DNA from: GCA-002050365 sp964237235
GTDB lineage: Bacteria > Acidobacteriota > Blastocatellia > Pyrinomonadales > Pyrinomonadaceae
NCBI GenBank assembly: GCA_964237235.1
Contig: CAXSGY010000002.1
Coordinates: forward strand, 332,547-396,546
DNA: 64,000 nucleotides
Direction: 5' to 3'
The notes under the pieces were generated by a model. That model saw only the letters and a list, made by a program, of their open reading frames with translations. It did not search any database and was not told the DNA's origin. Shown piece after piece: positions 16,909 through 25,625 of this stretch (position 1 is the stretch's first letter; every line of letters begins with the position of its first letter). The position numbers were made by a program, and so were the translations under genes.

Positions 16909-16914
16909 TATAAT
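16909..16914 (+). promoter_or_regulatory. Candidate -10 box, possibly leaderless start
   Basis: A perfect TATAAT ends 10 bases before the ATG at 16925. If used, the transcript would start within a few bases of the start codon. No good -35 is visible. Confidence 0.35.
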
Positions 16915-16924
16915 TTTGGGAAAA

Positions 16925-17101
16925 ATGCTTGAATCCACCGATCTACTAAACATCAAACAGGCGAGCCAATGGGCAACCGCGCACATCGGCAGAACGGTAG
17001 AGCGTCGCCAATGTCTTAAACAAGTGCAAGAATTTCTCGTCGAGGATTACTTTTTTCTTGTCGCCAATGGCAAATACAATCTTTACGCTCATCTCAATTA
17101 A
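16925..17101 (+). CDS. Small protein, possible helix-turn-helix (58 aa)
   Basis: A 58-residue protein, MLESTDLLNIKQASQWATAH onward. Residues 8-35 (LNIKQASQWATAHIGRTVERRQ) have the spacing of a helix-turn-helix with a Tyr/Phe-rich C-terminus. A TTG three codons upstream (16916) is also possible. It lies at the left border of an AT-richer segment and may belong to the restriction module as a control-type regulator, but it is shorter than usual C-proteins and this is only a guess. It ends 4 bases before the next small gene. Confidence 0.45.
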   Translation: MLESTDLLNIKQASQWATAHIGRTVERRQCLKQVQEFLVEDYFFLVANGKYNLYAHLN

Positions 17102-17105
17102 GATT

Positions 17106-17297
17106 ATGGAACAACTAAACAGAGACGATTTGATTTATTGGATTGATAAAAATTTCGTGCAAAACACCGCACAGGAAAGAATCGGCAGAAGTTTGAACGA
17201 CGAAGAAATTTCACAACTAACAAAAATGGTTGAAAACGGTTTGTGGGAAGCCATAGATATTTCCGTGAAAACTGCGATTGATGAGGTAAGTCAGTAA
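17106..17297 (+). CDS. Small acidic protein, unknown function (63 aa)
   Basis: A 63-residue soluble, acidic, helical protein (MEQLNRDDLIYWIDKNFVQN onward). It starts 4 bases after the preceding small gene and is likely cotranscribed with it. The pair precedes the methyltransferase/endonuclease genes in the same direction. Base composition is AT-richer than the surrounding chromosome, consistent with acquisition. I do not recognise a family. About 140 bases follow without a gene. Confidence 0.45.
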   Translation: MEQLNRDDLIYWIDKNFVQNTAQERIGRSLNDEEISQLTKMVENGLWEAIDISVKTAIDEVSQ

Positions 17298-17439
17298 ATA
17301 CGAAGCCGAAATCTGTTGCCGAACTATTTTGGATGACTAATTAATGAAAGTTGTGGAAGACCTCTGAACCACCATTATTCACCGAAATTTCAGAGTCAGG
17401 AAATTATGGTATATTTTCAATTGTAAAATCTTACGCAAT

Positions 17440-18456
17440 ATGTTGAACGGAAAAAATACAGTCATTTTGGGCAGTAGTTTTCAAATTTTAAGACAGTTTG
17501 AAGAGGAATGCGTTGATTTAGTTATCACCTCACCACCATATTTTCAGCAAAGAGACTATGGAAATGGAGAGTTTGGAATAGGAAATGAATCGAATGAAAA
17601 AGAGTATCTGCAAAATTTGCTTGAAGTCTTCAAAGAATGCATCAGAGTAGTAAAGAAAACGGGTTCCATCGTCTTTAATCTCGGAGATAAATATATTGGC
17701 GGTAATTTGGCACTAATTCCTTATAAATTTGCAATTAAAGCGAATGAAATCGAAAATGTTTTTCTTATTAATCAGTTAACTTGGGCAAAGCTGAATCCAA
17801 CACCGCGCCAAGAGAAGCGAAAACTAATTCAAGCTACAGAACCCTTTTTTATTTTTGCCAAATCCAAAGACTATTATTTTGATTTGGAGAGTTATCTGAG
17901 TCATTTAGATGAAATCAACAAAAACGGTAAAAGTAAGCCAACCGAAAATCTTGGGCGTAAATATTTTGAATTAATCAAAAATTCAAATCTGAGTGAAACT
18001 GAAAAAGAGAACGCCGTCTGCGAACTCAAAGCAACAATCGCTTCGATTCATAATGATGAGATCGTCGGATTTAGAATGAAAATTAGGGATATTCATAAAT
18101 TAGCTTACGGCGGACAAGAGGGCGGACGTAACAACCAAATTAAGAATAACGGTTTTACCATTATAAAAATTTTAGGCAATCGGATGAAAAAGGATATTAT
18201 TGAAAGCCCTGTCGAAATTACAAAGGACAATCATCATCCGGCTGTTTATCCGTCATACATTATTCAAGAATTGATTAAACTTTTAAGCAAGAAAGGCGAT
18301 ACCGTGTTAGATCCTTTTTGCGGAAGCGGCACGACCCCGCTTGCGGCAAAAGTTCTGGGCAGAGATTTTATCGGTATAGAGATCAATCCAAATTATGTAA
18401 AACTTGCCAATAAAAGATTGAAGCAGGCTTCAATTCAGCAAGAAATTTTTATATGA
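17440..18456 (+). CDS. DNA methyltransferase, beta class (N4-cytosine or N6-adenine)
   Basis: A 338-residue site-specific DNA methyltransferase. The catalytic motif IV TSPPY (residues 30-34) precedes the AdoMet-binding motif I DPFCGSGT (291-298), with motif X-like GIEINPNYVKLAN after it, the beta-class order. The Ser before PPY is common in N4-cytosine enzymes, but N6-adenine is not excluded. The central ~150 residues are the likely target-recognition region. It overlaps the endonuclease gene by 4 bases (ATGA), so the two make a coupled type II system. Codon use is clearly AT-richer than in the neighbouring chromosome, a sign of transfer. Confidence 0.88.
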   Translation: MLNGKNTVILGSSFQILRQFEEECVDLVITSPPYFQQRDYGNGEFGIGNESNEKEYLQNLLEVFKECIRVVKKTGSIVFNLGDKYIGGNLALIPYKFAIKANEIENVFLINQLTWAKLNPTPRQEKRKLIQATEPFFIFAKSKDYYFDLESYLSHLDEINKNGKSKPTENLGRKYFELIKNSNLSETEKENAVCELKATIASIHNDEIVGFRMKIRDIHKLAYGGQEGGRNNQIKNNGFTIIKILGNRMKKDIIESPVEITKDNHHPAVYPSYIIQELIKLLSKKGDTVLDPFCGSGTTPLAAKVLGRDFIGIEINPNYVKLANKRLKQASIQQEIFI

Positions 18457-19595
18457 ACCCAATAGAAATTTTAGAAGAATGTTATGCGAAAGTTTTGGAA
18501 GCAACGATAAACGGAACTGACCCCGTAGTTTCAGATGATATTAAATTCGGCATTGATGTATTTGTCTCAAAAATTGAAACGGACAAATCTTTAATTCAGG
18601 TTATTGTAACAAGTCTTCTTAAAAAGTTAGTTTCACCCGAACAGGACATTCGCCGGCATATGGCTAAGTTTGAGGGCGGATATTCTGCCAGAGTTTTGGA
18701 TACAAAAATTACCTCGCCTTTTTTCAAGAAATACTTTCCGAAATATGCTAACAAAGAAACCGCGTTTTTAACCAAAGCTACTCGTGCTGAATTGATCTGG
18801 AATGCAACCGAAGGGGCGAAACTCCCTTTTAGAAGCAAAATTTTGATTGAGCCGTTTCTAAGTTTGATGGACAAAATACAAAATCAGTCTTTCAATTTAA
18901 AAGATTGTTTGACTTATATTTTGTTTCGTCTTCATCGGTTATCCCAAGAATATCAAACGATCTTCGATGAAACATTAGAAAGCGCAGATTTTTCCGACGT
19001 GCTGAGTATCAACAGTGTTCTGAATATGTTGACAACACATTTCGACTGCAAACTAAGTTCAAGACTGCCTGTAATTGCCATTTATTCGGCTTATATTCAG
19101 TTATTCAAAACAATTAGACGGTACGAAGGCAAGATTTTAAGACCGCTTAATGTGCATACTTCCGCCGACAAACACGGCTATGGAGATATTGAAATTTGGA
19201 ACGATGACCACACGCCGTTTGAAATGGTCGAAATCAAACATAATATAGCTATTGACCGAAATTTAATTTTCGATGTCGTCAAGAAAACTGAACAAACGAG
19301 CGTAAAGAGATATTACGTTCTGACAACTTACAAGGGCTGTTTCGCCGATGAAGCCGAGGAAGAATATATCAATATGCTAATCTTGAAGATAAAAAGAGAA
19401 CGCAACTTAGAAGTTATTGCAAACGGCATTATTCATAGCTTGAAATACTACTTACGCTTTGTCGAGGACTATCAAGAATTTATAAAATCATACACTGAAG
19501 AATTGATAATAGATGCGAAAAATTCAACTGAAGTTAAAAAGCATCATATCGAAATTTGGCAGGCGATATTAAAAGAGCATCAATTAGAGAATTGA
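18453..19595 (+). CDS. Type II restriction endonuclease, possibly SacI-like
   Basis: A 380-residue protein coupled to the methyltransferase. A PD-(D/E)xK nuclease centre is visible as Asp245 (GDIEIWNDD) and Glu260-x-Lys262 (VEIKHN), with spacing typical of the fold. The N-terminal part (about 70-110) contains FEGGYSARVLDTKITSPFF, a wording I associate with the SacI-type family (PF09566), recalled from memory and not checked. If so, recognition would be GAGCTC and the partner would protect it. Codon use is AT-rich like the methyltransferase. Genes are intact, so the system may be active. Confidence 0.72.
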   Translation: MNPIEILEECYAKVLEATINGTDPVVSDDIKFGIDVFVSKIETDKSLIQVIVTSLLKKLVSPEQDIRRHMAKFEGGYSARVLDTKITSPFFKKYFPKYANKETAFLTKATRAELIWNATEGAKLPFRSKILIEPFLSLMDKIQNQSFNLKDCLTYILFRLHRLSQEYQTIFDETLESADFSDVLSINSVLNMLTTHFDCKLSSRLPVIAIYSAYIQLFKTIRRYEGKILRPLNVHTSADKHGYGDIEIWNDDHTPFEMVEIKHNIAIDRNLIFDVVKKTEQTSVKRYYVLTTYKGCFADEAEEEYINMLILKIKRERNLEVIANGIIHSLKYYLRFVEDYQEFIKSYTEELIIDAKNSTEVKKHHIEIWQAILKEHQLEN

Positions 19596-19675
19596 TGCTT
19601 CAGGTTCTCCATTCTGTCACAACACCCGATTTTTCGTCATAAAACAGTGATTATATCAGCGCGAGCGCGTTTCAG

Positions 19676-20176
19676 GTGATTCAGGCGATAATGACCGATT
19701 TGACCGCCGCGAACGGTTTGCCCGATAAAGCGAGCGAAATCGAACGCATCAGAGCCGTCGCGCGCGCCGGTGAAATGATAAAGGTTAAGCCGACGAAGAT
19801 TGATGTTTTCGTCGAAGCCGAAGACGGCGAGTTGTTTCTGTTCGACATCAAAACGGCGAAACCGAATGCGGGCGGGTTTAATGAATTCAAACGAACGCTG
19901 CTCGAATGGGTCGCCGCCGTTTTAGCCGATACGCCCGACGCGAAAGTTAATTCGCTGATTGCGATTCCTTATAATCAATACGCGCCCGAACCTTATAACC
20001 GTTGGACGATGCGCGGGATGCTCGATTTGCCGCAGGAGTTGAAAGTCGCTGTAGAATTTTGGGATTTTTTGGGCGGCGCGGGCGCGTATGACGATTTGCT
20101 CGACATTTTCGAGCGCGTCGGCATCGAATTGCGGGGCGAGATTGACGAATATTTTGCAAAATTTAACTTGCGATGA
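19676..20176 (+). pseudogene. 5'-truncated TdeIII-family restriction endonuclease
   Basis: About 166 residues from a GTG at 19676 match the C-terminal part of the TdeIII-type endonuclease family as I remember it: KASEIERIRAVARAGEMIKV, then KIDVFVEAEDGELFLFDIKTAKPN with the catalytic Asp...Asp-x-Lys, then FKRTLLEWVA and MRGMLDLPQELKVAVEFWDF. Family members are roughly 100 residues longer at the N-terminus. Upstream of the GTG the frame continues only about 11 codons (SDYISASAFQ...) to a stop at 19640. Composition is GC-rich like the chromosome, unlike the AT-rich pair to its left. It therefore looks like an older restriction system whose front was lost. Confidence 0.7.
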
Positions 20177-20313
20177 TTTCTCCGACAATTTTGTTTGATG
20201 AACTTGTTATTTGGGCGGTTCGGGTGTAAATTCGTCGTGCATTTTGCGTTTTAACGTTTGGTTTTTTGTTAATTTGCCGAAAGTCGGCGCGGATTGATCC
20301 GGTCAAAACTTTT

Positions 20314-20418
20314 GACGATGACAAGTGCAAAAATCCTGACCGCCGGATTGATAAATTGGCTTATCAGCTTTACGATTTGAGCGAAGATGAAGTATGAATT
20401 GTCGCGGGCGCGGTGTAA
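20314..20418 (+). pseudogene. C-terminal remnant of a DNA methyltransferase
   Basis: Reading from 20314, about 25 codons give DKCKNPDRRIDKLAYQLYDL then SEDEV, a TGA stop, and IVAGAV. This matches the usual tail of many type I/II N6-adenine methyltransferases (DRxIDxLVYxLYxLTxEEIxIVEG) with a nonsense codon in it. No start or catalytic domain remains. It sits just after the truncated TdeIII endonuclease and is probably what is left of its partner methyltransferase gene or of another system. Confidence 0.55.
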
Positions 20419-20490
20419 GACGATGAATCGCACGGGCAAATTTGTCTGAAAACGAAGCCGGCGGATTTGGGAAAGAAGCGAAGCGGGACG

Positions 20491-21123
20491 ATGATTAAAT
20501 TTATTTTATTAGTTCTGACAATTATTATTCCGGCGGCGCGCGCCGTTTACGCTCAACCGTGCGAGCTGACCGATTTGTCCGAAAAATTCAATTTTCGCGT
20601 CACAGTTTTTAAGTCTAAGGAAGCCGACGACGGCGATGCGCGGCGGATTTCGCAAATACGTTTGCAGATAACCGCCAAAACGAATAAAAAACTGACTCAG
20701 CGCATTACCGTTACGCCCGATTTTTTGTTTCAGGACGCTTTTACGAAATGCTCGGCGGCGCGGTCATACGTTACGAATAAAAATGCGAAAGCAGAGGCGG
20801 TTGATAACGATTACGGCGATTTTATCGTGGCGGATCTCAATTTCGACACGCTCGAAGATTTCGCCGTCAAACGCGATTCGGGCGGCAACGGCGGCGCGTT
20901 CTACGAGTATTACATCCAAAATAAACGCGGCGCGTTTCTTAAAGATTCGTTCTTAACCGACGAGATCGGTTATTTTCCCGGCACGATTGACGCGCGGCGC
21001 AAGCGTTTGATTACCTATATTCACGCCAACGCTTTCGGCTATAACGAAAATATTTACAAATATAATTCCGTCACCCAAAAATGGACTTTTTTCAAACAAA
21101 CTTACCGTCCAGCCGGAAATTGA
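20491..21123 (+). CDS. Secreted protein, FG-GAP/XAC2610-like fragment
   Basis: A 210-residue exported protein. The signal peptide is about 1-20 (MIKFILLVLTIIIPAARAVYA). The mature protein has VADLNFDTLEDFAVKRDSGG (about 119-138), a calcium-binding FG-GAP-like turn seen in XAC2610-type secreted proteins, followed by YYIQN and KYNSVTQKWTFF strands. Function is unknown; it may bind peptidoglycan or a surface ligand. I start at 20491, preceded by GGGACG; an earlier in-frame ATG (20467) would put charged residues before the signal peptide. It is a lone gene between the restriction remnants and the carB-end duplicate. Confidence 0.6.
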   Translation: MIKFILLVLTIIIPAARAVYAQPCELTDLSEKFNFRVTVFKSKEADDGDARRISQIRLQITAKTNKKLTQRITVTPDFLFQDAFTKCSAARSYVTNKNAKAEAVDNDYGDFIVADLNFDTLEDFAVKRDSGGNGGAFYEYYIQNKRGAFLKDSFLTDEIGYFPGTIDARRKRLITYIHANAFGYNENIYKYNSVTQKWTFFKQTYRPAGN

Positions 21124-21210
21124 AAAATTATACGGTTGCATCAAAAATCGCTTGTCGCTTTTTTTTGGAAGTCGTTAGACATTCGCGCTTCGCTTATCAG
21201 CATTCAAAAA

Positions 21211-21400
21211 TTAACCATTCACCATCGAAAATTTATCCGTATGAATCTCCTGCAAACTTCTGACGCTTACCTTCGCCTGATTTTTTTTCGTCGCAATCGC
21301 TTCGATCAACGCTTCCGCGCCGGTGATGGTTGTCACGGTCGGCACATTGAACTGCAAGGCGGATTTGCGAATCGCCTGCTCGTCTTAGTATAAACTGATG
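21211..21400 (-). pseudogene. Duplicated 3' end of carB with its own stop codon
   Basis: Minus-strand positions about 21388 to 21242 match the 3' end of the neighbouring carB (about 22414 to 22268). I count eight differences in about 147 bases and all eight are synonymous. The protein reads DEQAIRKSALQFNVPT onward to SVRSLQEIH, then continues HTDKFSMVNG and a TAA at 21211, a tail different from that of carB. At its upstream end homology breaks near 21390. It looks like the displaced original (or an allelic) end of carB; see findings. Confidence 0.8.
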
Positions 21401-21401
21401 T

Positions 21402-21824
21402 TTAATCTTTCGGCGGATACCAACCGGCACTCACCCAAATTTTTCTTGCTTTGACGGATTGCTCGAAATTTAAGCGCAAAGCGATAACCGTAGCGCGTCC
21501 GCAGACGGTTTTGCCGACGATCTCGGTTTGCTCCTCGCTAAATTCAAAATGTTCATACCAATTCTGATTTCGCGGATTGAACAACTTGATCTTCTTATTC
21601 GTTTGCGGGTCAACGGCGTGAGTTTTGGCGTGCTTGAAACCGTTGCAGTTTCGACAGGCGAGCCACAAATTTTCTTCCTCATCGGTTCCGCCGTCGGCGA
21701 TTGGGAGCAGATGTTCGATTTCTAAAAGCATCGAAACTATCTCCTGCGGAGTCAGACAATATCCGCACCGATTTCGCGCTGCCCGCCGAATTTTATTTTT
21801 CAATTCATCGAAAATCACGCTCAT
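21402..21824 (-). CDS. HNH endonuclease
   Basis: A 140-residue HNH nuclease. It carries the zinc-binding CGYC pair (about 20-23), the core IEHLLPIADGGTDEEENLWL with the His of the first H, and a second CRNCN pair (about 57-61) followed by GFKHAKTHA. These are the features of free-standing HNH enzymes that cut DNA. The C-terminal 60 residues may recognise the target. It overlaps the upstream 127-aa gene by 4 bases. It lies between two alternative carB 3' ends, suggesting a homing-type role, though similar pairs also occur as ordinary accessory genes. Cytosolic, complete. Confidence 0.82.
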   Translation of the reverse strand: MSVIFDELKNKIRRAARNRCGYCLTPQEIVSMLLEIEHLLPIADGGTDEEENLWLACRNCNGFKHAKTHAVDPQTNKKIKLFNPRNQNWYEHFEFSEEQTEIVGKTVCGRATVIALRLNFEQSVKARKIWVSAGWYPPKD

Positions 21825-22204
21825 TTCAAATCGGCGGGCGAATTGATTAAACCGCGCTTGACGGCTTCGGCGATGCCGTGGGCTTTGCGAAGATTGGCGT
21901 TATTGTAAATTTCCAGATACATTTCCAACTCGCTTTTTTCGACAATGCCGATTGCTCCGCTCTGTTCAAGATCAGACAATTCGCTCATTCGGTTTGCCTG
22001 TTCTTTGGGAAGTTTCAAGTTTGCCAAAGCCAAAATCGCTTCGTCCGTCCAAGACGCAACTGTTTCCCCGTAATCCGATGTTTCAACCGAAATATCGTCT
22101 TGCAGTTTGTCGGTAATCACATCTTCCACACGCCGATGTTTTTTCTCGGCGATCTCGGAAAAATTTCGATAGATATTTTCAGGTAAATTGAGCGTTACTT
22201 CCAT
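21821..22204 (-). CDS. HNH-partner protein, antitoxin- or DNA-binding-like
   Basis: A 127-residue protein starting MEVTLNLPENIYRNFSEIAEKK. The first 40 residues have the strand-helix-helix pattern of ribbon-helix-helix antitoxins (VTLNLPENIY... RRVEDVITDKLQ). The rest is helical and charged. I recall this gene paired with an HNH endonuclease in cyanobacteria and other bacteria; its role there is unknown. It overlaps the HNH gene by 4 bases (ATGA) and starts 28 bases after the carB stop. An ATG at 22222 is also possible. Confidence 0.6.
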   Translation of the reverse strand: MEVTLNLPENIYRNFSEIAEKKHRRVEDVITDKLQDDISVETSDYGETVASWTDEAILALANLKLPKEQANRMSELSDLEQSGAIGIVEKSELEMYLEIYNNANLRKAHGIAEAVKRGLINSPADLK

Positions 22205-22231
22205 AATTTGCCATTTTAACACAGAACTATT

Positions 22232-25200
22232 TTACTTATTTTCATTAGCCGTCAGCTCTCTGCCGTTGTGAATCTCCTGCAAACTTCTAACGCTTACCTT
22301 CGCCTGATTTTTCTTCGTCGCAATCGCTTCGATCAACGCTTCCGCGCCGGTAATGGTCGTCACGGTCGGCACGTTAAACTGCAAAGCGGATTTGCGAATC
22401 GCCTGTTCGTCGTAATGCGAAGTTTGACCCAGTGGCGTGTTGATGATTAAACTGATTTCGTTTTGTTTGATGAGGTCGGCGATGTTCGGGCGACCTTCGT
22501 TGACCTTGAAAACGATTTCGCATTCCAAACCGACTTCCTGCAAACGTTTCGCCGTGCCGTAAGTCGCCACTAAATCGAAACCGAGATTGTTTAAGCGGCG
22601 CGCCAGGACGACCGCCTGACCTTTGTCCGAATCGTTGACCGAGACGAAGGCTTTGCCGGCAAACGGCAAAGTCAGAAACGCGCCTTCCATCGCTTTGCCG
22701 TAAGCCTCGCCGAACGTTTCGCCGATGCCCATCACTTCGCCGGTCGAGTGCATTTCGGGTCCGAGAATCGGATCAACGCCCGCGAATTTTTTGAACGGAA
22801 AGACCGGCGATTTGACGAAAATTTTCGGCACATTGAGGACTTCGGGCAAGTTGAAATCCGCAAGTTTTTTATTGCCCGCCATAATCAGCGACGCGATTTT
22901 GGCGAGCGGAACGCCGGTCGCTTTGGCGACGAACGGCACGGTACGCGACGCGCGCGGATTGACTTCGATGACGTAAACGCGGTCGTCTTTGATGGCGAGC
23001 TGCAAATTCATTAAGCCGACGACTTTTAAGGCTTTGGCTAAAGTCCGCGTGTAATGTTTGATCGTTTCGAGATGTTCGTCGGCGATTTTTTGGGCGGGCA
23101 GAACGCTGCTCGAATCGCCCGAATGAATTCCGGCTTCTTCGATGTGTTCCTGAATTCCGCAGATGACGCAGGCGGTTTCGTCGGCGAGCGCGTCAACGTC
23201 AATTTCGACGGCGCGTTCTAAAAATTTATCAATCAAAATCGGTTTTTCCGGCGAAGCGTCAACCGCCGAACGCATATATTCGTCTAAAGTTTGCTCGTCA
23301 TAGACAATCGCCATCGCGCGTCCGCCCAAAACGAACGAAGGGCGCACAACGACCGGATAACCGAGTTTTTCGGCAATCGCTTTGGCTTCTTCGCTCGAGA
23401 CCGCCGTGCCGTTTTCGGGCTGCGGAATTTTCAAATCCTGCAGCAATGCGCTGAATCTTTTACGGTCTTCGGCGAGGTCAATCGAATCCGGCGACGTGCC
23501 GATAATCGGCACTCCGGCGTTGTGCAATCTGTCCGCTAAATTGAGCGGCGTTTGCCCGCCGAATTGGACGATGACACCTTCCGGTTTTTCTACGTCTACG
23601 ATGTTCATCACATCTTCAAACGTCAGCGGCTCGAAATACAGGCGGTCGGAAGTGTCGTAATCGGTCGAAACGGTTTCCGGGTTGCAGTTGACCATAATCG
23701 TTTCAAAATCCGCGTCGCGCAAGGCGAACGAAGCGTGACAACAGCAATAATCGAACTCGATTCCCTGCCCGATGCGATTCGGTCCCGAACCTAAAATCAT
23801 AATTTTTCGCCGCGTCGTCGGCGCGGCTTCGCATTCTTCTTCGTAGGTCGAATAAAGATAAGGCGTGTGCGATTCAAACTCCGCGCCGCAGGTGTCAACG
23901 CGTTTATAGACGGGCGCGATATTCAGATTTTTGCGGCGTTCGCGGACTTCTTTTTCGGTTGATTTCGTCAGGTGCGCGATGCGTCTGTCCGACAAAGCAA
24001 ACTCTTTCGCGTAGCGCAAAACTTCGCTCGGAACATCATTTAAATTTCTGGTTTCGATGCGTTTCTGCAAAAGCATCACCTCTTGGAGCTGCTCCAAAAA
24101 CCACGGGTCAATTTTCGTCAAACGATGCACTTCTTCAATCGAATAACCGTTTTGCAGAGCGTATGTAATGTAGGAAAATCTGTTTGAATTCGGGCGCGCC
24201 AATTTGCGTTGCAAAACGTGATCGGGAACGCCTTCGAGCCGTAGAGGTTTGACGGCTTCGAGCGAACGCAAGCCTTTGAACAGCGATTCTTTGAAGGTGC
24301 GCCCGATTGCCATTACCTCGCCGACCGATTTCATCTGCGTTCCCAAAACATCTTCCGCGCCGGGAAATTTCTCGAACGCCCATTTCGGAATTTTCGTGAC
24401 GACGTAATCAATCGTCGGCTCAAAACTCGCCGGAGTTTTTTTCGTGATGTCGTTCGGAATTTCGTCGAGCGTGTAGCCGACGGCGAGCTTGGCGGCGATT
24501 TTCGCAATCGGAAATCCGGTCGCTTTTGACGCGAGCGCGGAACTTCTCGACACGCGCGGATTCATTTCGATGATGCGAACGTCGCCGTTTTCGGGATTAA
24601 CCGCAAACTGGATATTAGAGCCGCCGGTTTCCACGCCGACCTTGCGAATGCAGGCGATTGACATATCGCGCAGGCGTTGATATTCGACATCGGTCAAAGT
24701 CTGCGCGGGCGCGACCGTGATCGAATCGCCGGTGTGAACGCCCATCGGATCGAAATTTTCAATCGAACAAATGATGACGACATTGTCGTTCAAATCGCGC
24801 ATCACTTCGAGTTCGTATTCCTTCCAGCCTAAGATGGATTCTTCGATCAAAACCTGCGAAATCGGCGACGCGGATAATCCGCCCTTGACGATTCCTTCAA
24901 ATTCTTCGGGGTTAAAAGCCACGCCGCCGCCCGTGCCGCCCAACGTGAACGCCGGGCGAATAATCGCCGGATAGCCGGTCGTTTCGACGATTTTCTGCGC
25001 TTCCGCCCAATTATGCGCGAATCCGCCGCGCGCCGACGGAATGCCGATTTCGTCCATCGCCTGTTTAAAAAGCTCGCGGTCTTCGCCGACTTTTATCGAA
25101 TTGATATTCGCGCCGATCAATTTCACGCTGTGCTTTTCCAAAATTCCCTGCTCAAACAGTTCGACCGATAAATTTAAAGCCGTCTGCCCGCCGACCGTCG

Positions 25201-25462
25201 GCAAAAGCGCGTCGGGTTTTTCCTTTTCGATAATCGCCGAAACAGTTTCTATCGTCAGCGGTTCGATATAAGTTTTATCAGCGATTTCCGGGTCGGTCAT
25301 AATCGTCGCCGGATTGGAATTAACCAGCACGACTTCAAAACCTTCCTGTTTCAAAGCGCGGCACGCCTGCGTTCCAGAATAATCGAATTCGCAACCCTGA
25401 CCGATGACAATCGGACCTGAACCGATGATTAGAATTTTATGGATGTCTGTTCTTTTAGGCAT
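22232..25462 (-). CDS. carB: Carbamoyl-phosphate synthase large subunit
   Basis: A 1076-residue CarB, normal length. It makes carbamoyl phosphate from bicarbonate, ATP and ammonia delivered by CarA, for pyrimidines and arginine. Two homologous ATP-grasp halves are visible: GSGPIVIGQGCEFDYSGTQA near residue 16 and GSGPNRIGQGIEFDYCCCHA near 565, each followed by preATP-grasp and ATP-grasp domains; the C-terminal MGS-like allosteric domain covers about the last 140 residues. Start is at MPKRTDIHKILIIG (25462); an open frame extends to 25624 without support. The last codons (after SLQEIH) differ from the tail of the duplicated end at 21211. No carA in the window. Confidence 0.95.
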   Translation of the reverse strand: MPKRTDIHKILIIGSGPIVIGQGCEFDYSGTQACRALKQEGFEVVLVNSNPATIMTDPEIADKTYIEPLTIETVSAIIEKEKPDALLPTVGGQTALNLSVELFEQGILEKHSVKLIGANINSIKVGEDRELFKQAMDEIGIPSARGGFAHNWAEAQKIVETTGYPAIIRPAFTLGGTGGGVAFNPEEFEGIVKGGLSASPISQVLIEESILGWKEYELEVMRDLNDNVVIICSIENFDPMGVHTGDSITVAPAQTLTDVEYQRLRDMSIACIRKVGVETGGSNIQFAVNPENGDVRIIEMNPRVSRSSALASKATGFPIAKIAAKLAVGYTLDEIPNDITKKTPASFEPTIDYVVTKIPKWAFEKFPGAEDVLGTQMKSVGEVMAIGRTFKESLFKGLRSLEAVKPLRLEGVPDHVLQRKLARPNSNRFSYITYALQNGYSIEEVHRLTKIDPWFLEQLQEVMLLQKRIETRNLNDVPSEVLRYAKEFALSDRRIAHLTKSTEKEVRERRKNLNIAPVYKRVDTCGAEFESHTPYLYSTYEEECEAAPTTRRKIMILGSGPNRIGQGIEFDYCCCHASFALRDADFETIMVNCNPETVSTDYDTSDRLYFEPLTFEDVMNIVDVEKPEGVIVQFGGQTPLNLADRLHNAGVPIIGTSPDSIDLAEDRKRFSALLQDLKIPQPENGTAVSSEEAKAIAEKLGYPVVVRPSFVLGGRAMAIVYDEQTLDEYMRSAVDASPEKPILIDKFLERAVEIDVDALADETACVICGIQEHIEEAGIHSGDSSSVLPAQKIADEHLETIKHYTRTLAKALKVVGLMNLQLAIKDDRVYVIEVNPRASRTVPFVAKATGVPLAKIASLIMAGNKKLADFNLPEVLNVPKIFVKSPVFPFKKFAGVDPILGPEMHSTGEVMGIGETFGEAYGKAMEGAFLTLPFAGKAFVSVNDSDKGQAVVLARRLNNLGFDLVATYGTAKRLQEVGLECEIVFKVNEGRPNIADLIKQNEISLIINTPLGQTSHYDEQAIRKSALQFNVPTVTTITGAEALIEAIATKKNQAKVSVRSLQEIHNGRELTANENK

Positions 25463-25563
25463 TTTTTCGGCAAATGTATTATTTAAATTTGTAATTATAA
25501 CGAAACTTCGCTTATTTACCGAATTCGCAAGTTTCGGAAATTCTCTGGAAATCGAATATATAA

Positions 25564-25600
25564 AGAATGCCGCGCTTCCAAACCCAAAGCGCGGCATTCT
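25564..25600 (-). terminator. Strong intrinsic terminator
   Basis: AGAATGCCGCGCTT pairs perfectly over 14 bases with AAGCGCGGCATTCT (9-base loop). On the minus strand it is followed by TTTAT; on the plus strand by a pyrimidine run. It lies 26 bases beyond the stop of the DUF2911 gene and insulates carB. Confidence 0.85.
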
Positions 25601-25625
25601 CTTCTTTTCTCGATTCAAAAACAAA

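Noticed and set aside
22268..22450. 60-codon plus-strand frame over the carB 3' end
   Set aside because: Explained by carB on the other strand; a similar frame recurs in the duplicate because the DNA is duplicated.
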